From the NCBI GenBank assembly GCA_023254365.1, contig JALRLQ010000025.1, positions 1 through 19,815 of the forward strand: DNA of 19,815 nucleotides. The letters run 5' to 3'. The DNA comes from Candidatus Poseidonia sp. GTDB taxonomy: Archaea; Thermoplasmatota; Poseidoniia; Poseidoniales; Poseidoniaceae. The position numbers and the translations under genes are program-made. Below, in pieces: positions 1 through 7,400 of the stretch. The notes under the pieces were generated by a model. It made no database searches and was not told the origin of the DNA. It saw nothing but the letters and a program-made list of their open reading frames with translations. How positions within the stretch are numbered: the stretch's first letter is position 1; the number at the start of each line of letters is the position of its first letter.

Positions 1-277
1 CTTCCCCAACCTCGAGGTCCTCAACTCCTACTGGGTCGGCCAAGATGGGAAGCACAAGTACTACGAGGTCATCCTCATCGACACGCACCACCCTGCCATC
101 GTCAACGACAAGCAGTTGGGTGTCTTCTCTCGAGCCAACGGCAAGACCTCCCACCGAGGACGTGCCTACCGTGGCAAGACCTCCGCTGGCAAGCGCGGTC
201 GTGGTCTGCACAACAAGGGCAAGGGCGCTGAGAAGCTGCGACCTTCGCTCCGTGCCAACCTCAACCGTGGCAAGTGA
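1..277 (+). CDS. rpl15e: 50S ribosomal protein L15e, C-terminal part (5' end outside window)
   Basis: This reading frame enters from upstream of the window (first full codon at base 2) and ends at TGA 275-277, giving 91 residues. It starts [20 protein letters not shown] and continues with [14 protein letters not shown], then a very basic Gly/Lys/Arg tail ending in LRANLNRGK. The [10 protein letters not shown] and YEVILID..HPAI stretches are hallmarks of L15e, an RNA-binding protein of the large ribosomal subunit found in archaea and eukaryotes but not bacteria. The usual family length is about 190 residues, so roughly half is present. It is followed by a terminator-like hairpin, so it appears to close its own transcription unit. 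It is the strongest single marker that the DNA is archaeal. The family call is secure. Confidence 0.95.
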   Translation, partial: FPNLEVLNSYWVGQDGKHKYYEVILIDTHHPAIVNDKQLGVFSRANGKTSHRGRAYRGKTSAGKRGRGLHNKGKGAEKLRPSLRANLNRGK

Positions 278-296
278 CGCCAACCTATCAGCGTTC

Positions 297-336
297 AACA
301 ACGCTGTTTTTTCGGTGAAAGAGGCGTTGTTTTATT
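297..336 (+). terminator. Hairpin and T-run terminator after L15e
   Basis: A perfect 8-bp inverted repeat is formed by AACAACGC (297-304) and GCGTTGTT (324-331). Six consecutive T (307-312) lie in the loop, and a second T-rich run (330-336) lies directly downstream. T-runs are the main termination signal in archaea, so this fits the end of the ribosomal protein transcript. Confidence 0.6.
329..336 (+). promoter_or_regulatory. Candidate TATA box for the PRC-barrel/rnz unit
   Basis: The T/A-rich octamer GTTTTATT is centred about 28 bases before the ATG at 361. An archaeal TATA box at that distance would place the transcription start at or very near the ATG, meaning a leaderless mRNA. That agrees with the absence of a Shine-Dalgarno in front of 361. 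The element overlaps the 3' arm of the upstream terminator. Inferred from spacing and composition only. Confidence 0.3.
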
Positions 337-360
337 GAGGGTCATGCACCCCACACCTCC

Positions 361-621
361 ATGGTCGTTGGAACCGAGGTCATGTCCAATTGGGCGGGTC
401 TCGATGTTTACCTGCCCAACGGACGTAAACTTGGCGTCGTCTACGACGCCGTGATCGATGCAGACGGCCTTCAATGCACCCACCTGTTCGTGCGTGAAAC
501 ACCCGAAGATTTGGTGGAAGGCTCCATTCCTCTGGCTGTTCCCTGGCGCTGGATTCGCGCCATTGACGAAATCGTGCTCTTGCGTTGGTTCCCACCGACG
601 CCGATCCCCATTCAATCCTGA
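361..621 (+). CDS. Small PRC-barrel domain protein
   Basis: An 86-residue protein that is essentially one PRC-barrel: a first strand pair LDVYLPNGRKLGVVYDAVID (residues 14-33), a middle strand around CTHLFVRE, and the closing IPLAVPWRWIRAIDEIVLL (residues 55-73). This 'P..WI..I.D.I.L' ending is typical of stand-alone archaeal PRC-barrel proteins. In haloarchaea such proteins (CdpB1/CdpB2) bind SepF in cell division; others are linked to RNA metabolism. I cannot tell which applies. ATG 361 has no Shine-Dalgarno but sits at leaderless distance from a TATA-like element. A second in-frame ATG at 382 has GAGGT only one base upstream, too close for a normal site, yet would still give the full domain. 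The gene lies 9 nt before the RNase Z-like gene and is probably cotranscribed with it. Confidence 0.75.
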   Translation: MVVGTEVMSNWAGLDVYLPNGRKLGVVYDAVIDADGLQCTHLFVRETPEDLVEGSIPLAVPWRWIRAIDEIVLLRWFPPTPIPIQS

Positions 622-625
622 GGTG
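619..625 (+). promoter_or_regulatory. Stop codon fused to Shine-Dalgarno (TGAGGTG)
   Basis: The TGA that ends the PRC-barrel gene is the first part of TGAGGTG. Its GAGGTG lies 5 nt before ATG 631. A terminating ribosome therefore covers the next initiation site, a translational-coupling arrangement. It also fixes 631 as the start of the downstream gene. Confidence 0.6.
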
Positions 626-630
626 CTCCC

Positions 631-1773
631 ATGGCGTTTGACGTGCACGTGTTGGGAACGGCCTCTGCTCGGCCAACGCCTGAGCGGGCCGTGAGTGGCA
701 GTTTGGTCAAGGGCCCCGACGGTATTGCGGTCGTGGATTGCGGCGAGGGCTTTCAAACACGGTTTGCCCGTCAGCGTCGTCGTCTCAAAGCGCACGGCAA
801 GGGGGATTCGCTCAAGCCCAGCAACGTGGACGTGCTGGCGTTCACCCACGGCCACCTCGACCACACGTGGGGCACCCTTCCGTGGCTGCAATCGATGGGC
901 TTGGAGAATCGGCAAACGCCGTTGCTCGTCATAGCACCGACCTCGATGACCGCCATCAACGCGTTGATTGAAGGTACCCCGTTCCCAGACGATGTTCCAC
1001 CGGCTGACCTTGCCCGTCAATTCGTGATGTGGTTCTCGCTCGGTGCAGCCAGTCTCGGATTCCCCGTCCGGTGGGTCTTGGGGGATGTTCAGGCGGACCA
1101 TTGGGTTGAAATCAACCCCGAAACCTCTGTCGTTTCCGTCTTGGAGGCGATGCCGCAACCCCATCGCTGGAAACGAACAACCCTTGTCGCTCACGCGACG
1201 ACCCACACCGTACCGTCGTGCGGTTGGTTACTGGAACAAGGCCCCACGCCCGGGACGTTTGACCGTGAGCGAGCCGATGAATTGGGGTTGACGACCAAGC
1301 AGCGAGCGCGACTGGCTCAAGGTGAAGACGTTCGAGGCAGCGACGGCAACCTGCTCGAGTCGGTGTGGTTCAGGGGCCCCGATCTCCCCCCCGTCAGCGT
1401 GTTGATCTCGGGCGACACGGCCTCCAGTCCAGCCACATGGCCGGCAGGGTTGGCGCCCACCCTGCTCATTCACGAAGCGACCTTCCTCAACGAACAGCAG
1501 GACAAAGCCCACGAGCATCTTCATTCCACCACGGTGGGTGCGGTTCAATCAGCTCGCGCCATCAACGCCAGGTACCTCGCCTTGACCCATTATAGCAACC
1601 GCATCAAGGACAGCGATGAGGTCAAGGGTGAAGCCATGACGGTGGCGGACGGGTTGCCGTTGGTGGCGCTCAACGACAACGACCGGTTGAAACTCAGCGA
1701 TGCCGGGTTGCTTGCCCACCTTGAATGGAGCGAACAGGGCTGGAGCCGAGTGAGCATCCCACCCAATCGTTGA
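631..1773 (+). CDS. RNase Z-like metallo-beta-lactamase fold hydrolase
   Basis: This 380-residue protein starts with VHVLGTASARPTPERAVSGS and VVDCGEGFQ, matching the N terminus of ribonuclease Z, the tRNA 3'-end processing endonuclease. The metal motif is T72-H-G-H-L-D-H78. Further signatures are THTVP (H192), 'RLAQGEDV..DGNLL', ISGDT (D262), LLIHEATF, H298-S-T, and LTHYSNR (H320), all in RNase Z order. It is longer than typical archaeal RNase Z (about 300 residues), with extra sequence at about residues 100-190, roughly where the substrate-gripping arm lies. The metal motif reads HGHLDH instead of the usual H.HGDH. tRNA 3' trailer cleavage is therefore likely but not certain; a related MBL phosphodiesterase is the alternative. 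Start set by GAGGTG 5 nt upstream. The next gene begins one base after its stop. Confidence 0.8.
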   Translation: MAFDVHVLGTASARPTPERAVSGSLVKGPDGIAVVDCGEGFQTRFARQRRRLKAHGKGDSLKPSNVDVLAFTHGHLDHTWGTLPWLQSMGLENRQTPLLVIAPTSMTAINALIEGTPFPDDVPPADLARQFVMWFSLGAASLGFPVRWVLGDVQADHWVEINPETSVVSVLEAMPQPHRWKRTTLVAHATTHTVPSCGWLLEQGPTPGTFDRERADELGLTTKQRARLAQGEDVRGSDGNLLESVWFRGPDLPPVSVLISGDTASSPATWPAGLAPTLLIHEATFLNEQQDKAHEHLHSTTVGAVQSARAINARYLALTHYSNRIKDSDEVKGEAMTVADGLPLVALNDNDRLKLSDAGLLAHLEWSEQGWSRVSIPPNR

Positions 1774-1774
1774 A

Positions 1775-4375
1775 ATGAACTCCACCAATACCGTGGGTAT
1801 GCGCTGGCTCGCTGTGCTGCTTGCCGTGACCGCCCTCATGGTGGCACCGATGGGTGCACTGGCTGATGCAGGCCGCGCTGCACCCGATTGCATCACGATG
1901 TCTGCCCAAAACCTCCAACCGACCATGGACATCGATGGCGATGTGTGCGTCATCGTGGCGTTGGGCACCCTGCAGCCGGGCGACGTGTACGCGATGAACA
2001 TCATCGTGGTCGACGACGCCATCGACCTGTTGTTCTTTGACGAAAACGGCTTGCAACCCTACGAATTGGGCCAATCCTACCGAGCGTCCATGGCCCAACC
2101 TGCCAGCACCGAATCGGCTCTCGGGGCGTTTGAATTCCACTGGAAGGTCCCACCCTCCATTTCGGCCAAGCAATGGTACATGGTCTTGGACAATCAGGCC
2201 CACGACGGTGATGCAGGCCAAGGCGATCAGGGTGGGGCTCGAAGCACCGTTTCCGCCAGCGTCACGGCGGTGAATCAGGCCTATTGGACGCCTTTCAACA
2301 ACCTGGTCGGCGTGGATACAGGCGGGTACGAAGTCCTCCTCTCGGGCGACGACCTTCGCTTGGATGCAGGCACCATCGTCGTGGTCTCGGCTTGGGATTT
2401 GGAATCCGTCGGCGACGTGTACCTCCAAACCAGAACCATGCACGACCGCTATGTCGCACAGGCCGTTGGGGTGCAATACATCGACGGAGGCGACCTCCAA
2501 GCCGTTGCGTCGCCCCGTTCCTTGACCTGGCAGGTTCCGTCCTCGCTCGAGGGTGAAGAATTGCTTTTGGTGGTGGACAACACCGATACTCCGCTGGGCG
2601 GTGGAAACGGTTCACAAGACCTTCGGATGACCGTACGTTTGGAACTCGCACCCCCGTTGACGCCGGTGGTCAATGACGACCAATCCGGCACGGTGTCCAT
2701 TGGCGAATCGGTCCGCTTGGATGCCTCCCTCACCCCCAATCGTTTGGGGCAACAAGGCACCTTTTCGTGGGACCTCGATGCCAACGTCGACAGCAACGGG
2801 GATGGCAACGACACCAACGATGTTGACGCGACGGGGCTCTCCCTCACGACCTCGTGGGACGCCATTGGCGTCAAGACCATCACCGTTCAGATGACCGCAC
2901 CTTCAGGCGAAGTGGCCTCGACAACGCACCAACTCACCGTGGTTGACACGGAAGACCCGGTGGCAAAAATTCAGACCAACGCCGTTCCAGTGTCCGGCGG
3001 ATGGCGCGTTGATGTGAACACGCCGGTCACGCTCAACTGTGCATCGAGCAGCGATGACGATGCGGTGGCCGGTTGCTCATGGGTCGTCGACGACGAGGAG
3101 GCAGGGACCAACACCACCTTGTCGTTCACGTGGGACGAGGTAGGCGAGCATACCGTCGTGCTGACCGTGACCGACCCGAGCGGCAACACGGGGACGTCCA
3201 TCGCCACGATTCGCAGCATCGACCCGTCGATTCCATCGGTTTCGCCCGTCAACGGCACGACCTTCCCCACCACGGCAACCCAAGGCGACCGTCTTTCATT
3301 CACCGTGGTGGTCAACGACAACTACGACACAGCGTCTTCGCTCCGTGTCCACTGGGACCTTCAACCCACCATAGACACCGACGGAAACGGCGACCCGAAG
3401 GACGACCCTGACCGAACAGGATTGAGCCCGACCATCGCCTTTGACCGCACCGGCCAGCAGGACATCGTGGTCACGGTGTTTGACGGCTCGAACAACTCCG
3501 ATTCCTTCGCGTTTTCCGTGACCGTTTCTGCCGATGCCAGCGCAACCTCCTCCCCTGCCATGATGCTGGGTGGTCTCCTCGTCGTGCTCTTGTTGGTTGG
3601 AGCAGGGTTGTTTGGATTCAGGTTCTATCAACGCCGCCTTGCGTTGGACATGCTGCTCAACCGCGACCTGAGCGTTGAGGAGGCCAAAGCCCACATGGCG
3701 CTGGTGGCGCAGAAAACCCGCTTCCCCTTGTTGGCCAAGGCTGAAGCCTATGCTGGTCTCGACCAGGGCGAGGTACGACCGCAAGCCGAACGAGAGGCGA
3801 TGGCGAAGCAAGCGGAGTTCGATTCGATTTATGGAGCGACCGAAAGCGTTGATCAAACCACAGCCTTTGCTCCTCCCGCCTATGCTTCTGTGCCGATGTC
3901 TCAAGCCAGTAGTCAGGCGGCAGCAGAAGCAGCGGCGCTGCTCTCCGATGACGGTGGCATGGGCGTGGTCGCTGCTTCTTCTCCCCAAATGGATGCGTTG
4001 AGCGCCTTGATGGACGAGGAGGAGGAGGTCCAAGAAACAGTGACTGAACCGGCTCCGACTGCGGGAGTTTCCATGCCTGAGGGCTCCGGCGGCGTTTCCA
4101 TCCCGAGCAGCGCTGCAGGCGTTGCCCTCCCCGCCTCGACTGCTCCGCCCCCGACCGGTGGCGGCGTTGCGCTACCGACAGCCGGTCCCGAGCCGACGCC
4201 AGCAGCATCGGCTGCCAGCCCAACGCCACCTCCTGCCCCCGCACCCGCCTTGGTCCGCCACACCTGTTCGGCTTGCCAAGCCGTGTTTGAGATCGACATG
4301 CCGGCCGGATTGAACGAGGCACTGGTGGGCTGTCCTGGCTGCGGTGTTGACCAACACGTTCGACTCGGCGCGTGA
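1775..4375 (+). CDS. Membrane-anchored PKD-domain surface protein with cytoplasmic zinc-ribbon tail
   Basis: An 866-residue type I membrane protein. Residues 1-30 are a signal peptide (hydrophobic core then MGALA); M9 at base 1799 is a possible start. Residues about 43-165 and 180-290 are two related beta domains sharing 'W.VP.S...L..DN'. Three PKD/Ig-like domains follow (about 297-390, 393-480, 485-586), with Asp-rich loops around 336-352 and 533-547 that may bind calcium. One membrane span lies at about 596-616, followed by FRFYQRR, which puts the C terminus inside. The cytosolic part has a helical segment (620-690), a Pro/Ala/Gly-rich linker with GV(S/A)xP repeats, and a zinc ribbon C831-x2-C834-x18-C853-x2-C856. 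Its role is probably surface binding or adhesion with an intracellular zinc module. It starts one base after the RNase Z stop, with no visible Shine-Dalgarno, so it is likely translationally coupled. Confidence 0.8.
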   Translation: MNSTNTVGMRWLAVLLAVTALMVAPMGALADAGRAAPDCITMSAQNLQPTMDIDGDVCVIVALGTLQPGDVYAMNIIVVDDAIDLLFFDENGLQPYELGQSYRASMAQPASTESALGAFEFHWKVPPSISAKQWYMVLDNQAHDGDAGQGDQGGARSTVSASVTAVNQAYWTPFNNLVGVDTGGYEVLLSGDDLRLDAGTIVVVSAWDLESVGDVYLQTRTMHDRYVAQAVGVQYIDGGDLQAVASPRSLTWQVPSSLEGEELLLVVDNTDTPLGGGNGSQDLRMTVRLELAPPLTPVVNDDQSGTVSIGESVRLDASLTPNRLGQQGTFSWDLDANVDSNGDGNDTNDVDATGLSLTTSWDAIGVKTITVQMTAPSGEVASTTHQLTVVDTEDPVAKIQTNAVPVSGGWRVDVNTPVTLNCASSSDDDAVAGCSWVVDDEEAGTNTTLSFTWDEVGEHTVVLTVTDPSGNTGTSIATIRSIDPSIPSVSPVNGTTFPTTATQGDRLSFTVVVNDNYDTASSLRVHWDLQPTIDTDGNGDPKDDPDRTGLSPTIAFDRTGQQDIVVTVFDGSNNSDSFAFSVTVSADASATSSPAMMLGGLLVVLLLVGAGLFGFRFYQRRLALDMLLNRDLSVEEAKAHMALVAQKTRFPLLAKAEAYAGLDQGEVRPQAEREAMAKQAEFDSIYGATESVDQTTAFAPPAYASVPMSQASSQAAAEAAALLSDDGGMGVVAASSPQMDALSALMDEEEEVQETVTEPAPTAGVSMPEGSGGVSIPSSAAGVALPASTAPPPTGGGVALPTAGPEPTPAASAASPTPPPAPAPALVRHTCSACQAVFEIDMPAGLNEALVGCPGCGVDQHVRLGA

Positions 4376-4390
4376 AAAGAAACCGTACCC

Positions 4391-4412
4391 CGTAAACCCC
4401 CGCTTGTTTACG
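4391..4412 (+). repeat. 7-bp perfect inverted repeat upstream of the giant gene
   Basis: CGTAAAC (4391-4397) and GTTTACG (4406-4412) are exact reverse complements separated by 8 nt. The repeat lies 16 nt after the stop of the PKD gene and 46 nt before the ATG I chose for the giant gene. It could be an operator or an RNA hairpin. There is no T-run after it, so it is not a convincing terminator. Confidence 0.5.
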
Positions 4413-4457
4413 CACAAAGGCGAATGCTTCTCAAAGGAGGAGCCGTGTGGTTTTGCC

Positions 4458-7400
4458 ATGGATGAGCCCGCGCTACGCGTCCTTCGTGCAGGGCTCCCGC
4501 AGCCACGGCGTCGTGGTCGCTTGGCCGTGATGCTCGTGAGCATCATGCTCCTGTCCATGATGCAACCGGTTTCAGGCAACGCTTCTGTGGCTCGAGACGA
4601 CTTCGGTGTGTTGGATGCGTATGCTGCGACGTTGGCCGATCGTGCAGCGGAAGGTGAGTCGCTCATCGCCCTGCAGGGGGCACAATCCTCGTTCGCTCTT
4701 CTTGACGCCTCCAAGCGAGAAGTCCGCCCCGGCGATGCTCTCGCTGACGCTGAGAGTTACCTCGACCAGGTGGAACTGCGTGACACCACGCCGCTTGAAA
4801 TCGACCATCCTCGGCCTTACGAATTCCTCATCGATGTCTCCACCCATCCCGAGGCTTGGCCCTACAACCTGTGGCAGACCCTGTTTTCGGTGGAAAATCT
4901 CGGACTCAACAACTTGTTGGGCGTTGGCATCAACACCTACGCCATCTACGTCAACTTCTCCTCTCGTAACAACGGGCCGTCCTACGAAGCATGGGATTCG
5001 GGTACCTTCACAGGTGAACTGTTGGTGGGAACCAACCTGGTTCTTTTCGAAAACTACGTTGACATCGATGGCGATGGTACCGATGACCTCTCCGTGGCGC
5101 TCACCCTGCGCGGCTTGACCACACAGGGTGAAGGATGGGGCATTGAATTGGGTGGTGGTTTGATTCCCGTGCCGACCGAACTGTGGGTTCGACCCACCTT
5201 CCAGTGGGCGGTCAACGCCTTGAACATCAACGACCCGCTGTGGGATGAACTCGAACATCTCGAAGTGTCGCTGATGAAGGGGTTGGCGTTTGACATCACC
5301 TTGTCCAACTCTGAATCCTACGCTGTGGTGATTGACACCCGGTTCACCCAACCTCCTGCAGACGTGACCTTGGGCGTCGGCATTGAACGCATCTCCTTTG
5401 ACATCAGCGGCACCTTCACCAGCGCTGCGCAGTTGGCCTTTGCCCTGTTGGGCGGCAACGTCAACTCGAGTGATTTGGCGTTGACGGGTGTGACGGCACC
5501 GTATGCCGTGCGTCTTTCCAATCCCAACGCGCCGGGAGGCTCTCAACAAACGGACTGCAGCGAGACGTTCAACTACGACCCGGCGACCGATTCAACGGCC
5601 GAAAGCCGGGAGCACAAGTGCGGCATCGGCATCGGCGTGGGCTACGTTCACTTCGGAGAGGTGCAGCAAGATTCGTCCATTCCCGTGCTTGAAGTGGCCT
5701 ACTTGGATGTCGGTTTCCATCCCGAAGAGGGCAGCACCCTGATTCCAAGCGAAGTTGACCTCACGTTGCGCAACGACAACTACGGCGAGAACACCTTTGA
5801 CACCGTTGAGATCTATTCGGACGTCGGTTCCGACGTGTACATTCACTACTACGAGGACCGCTCGGAGGTTCCCGAAGGCGACAGCCCCTTCGGCAACATC
5901 ACCGATTCGCGCCTGTGGATTCGCGGCCTACCGTCGGGCACGATGCACGATGACGAAATCGCCGCCATTTTCACCACCATCGGCGAGGCGCCGGGCTCAG
6001 CCAACTTACCCGGTGAGATTCCTGACCGGCTTTCGCTGATCATCGCCATCAAGAATTTCTCAGGGGACGGCACTCAGAACGTCAACGACCCGACGCTCCC
6101 GGTGAACCCTGCTCAACCGCCCAACACGCTGTTTTTAATCGCCGGAACGGAATCCATTGACCGGTTTAGCTACGTTTCAACCTTCAAACGAGCCGGCTAC
6201 TCCGGTGATTCTTCATCGATGGTTGTGGAGATGGAGAACCTTCCCCGCGTGATTGTGATTCAGGGAAGTTTCCTCATTTCCTCGACAGGGGTGAGTCGAA
6301 TCAACTACGACAACCCCAATCTCAACACCATTGCCCAACTCTTGGACAACGCGCTGCTGACCATCATCGAGGTGGTGCTTGATATCGGGACCATTCTCAA
6401 CGGCCTGCCCACGGCGGTGGTCGGAACCGCTGGCTCAACGGGCGGGGAAATTGACATTCGGTGTTACAACCAGGTCAAGAAGAGCCTTCCAAACAGCAAC
6501 CGGGAACCGATGGAGATCGAACAACTTCTGTTTGCCCTCGCCAGCAGTCCGCAGCCCTGGTTGCCTGAAATGGATCACATCCTTCTGTCTGAAGACACCA
6601 ACATCGAGGTGGTTGATGGGCGCCTTGGCCCGGTTGATCCTCTGGTGCCGGTCGCCATGAGCATGCGAATCGGCGGCATCACCCATGTCCGCCACGCCTT
6701 CGACCCCATCAACGAAATTCGAGACATGCAGCTCGAAGGCACGCCCAGCGGCTCCTTGCTCATTGGCCACATCAAGCACGATGACGGAGATTTGGACTCG
6801 GCGGTCAAGCAATCCACCACCGTCTCCAACCGACCGGGCGACTTCAACATCTTGCAGGAAGCCGAATCGCTGCAGTATGAAGCCAGCGAACCCATCGGCA
6901 CCATCACCTACGGTGGCCAGTCCGGTGACCAGCGCAACGCGATTCGTCTCACCGGCCTTCCCGAAGCCTTCACGCTGGTGCTTGGCGACACCGTTGGCTA
7001 CATCGCCGATGCGCCCATGGACAGTTTGCAAGTCCAAATGACCAACGCCACCACGCCGTTGACGATGGACGGTGACCACGTTCGCTTCTGGGTGGACGAA
7101 GACACGGCCCAAGCCAGTCTGAGCGTACAGCTGTCCGACATCACCTCCATTCAACGGCTCAGCCCCCTGGTGCCCGGAGCATCAGGGCCTGAGGGCAACT
7201 CGCAAGTGGCCCTCGTTCGCTCCACCTCTTCTCCGTTCAGCGTCTCGTTCGAAGACGAATCAACCTACGACGACCCCTTCAAGGGCTTGAACGGCAAGGT
7301 GTACTTTGACCCGCTTCCCGCCAACATTTCGCTCACCCTTCCTTCTGAAGTGGATTCGGATGGGTTGGAACTTCCAACATTTGGCGAGGAAGAGGGCATT

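Noticed and set aside
295..1206. Long antisense open frame (303 codons) over the PRC-barrel and RNase Z genes
   Set aside because: Both overlapping + strand genes have clear family signatures; the antisense protein is Arg/His-rich with no recognisable motif, typical of a shadow frame in GC-rich DNA.
4344..4457. Earlier start for the giant protein at ATG 4344
   Set aside because: It would overlap the zinc-ribbon codons of the upstream gene and place 38 charged residues before an otherwise good signal peptide.
4445..4530. Very short GTG-initiated frames (4445-4465 and from 4447) behind GGAGG at 4436-4440
   Set aside because: They sit at good distance from the ribosome site, but are only 6 and 27 codons, with no conservation evidence; kept only as a possible leader peptide.
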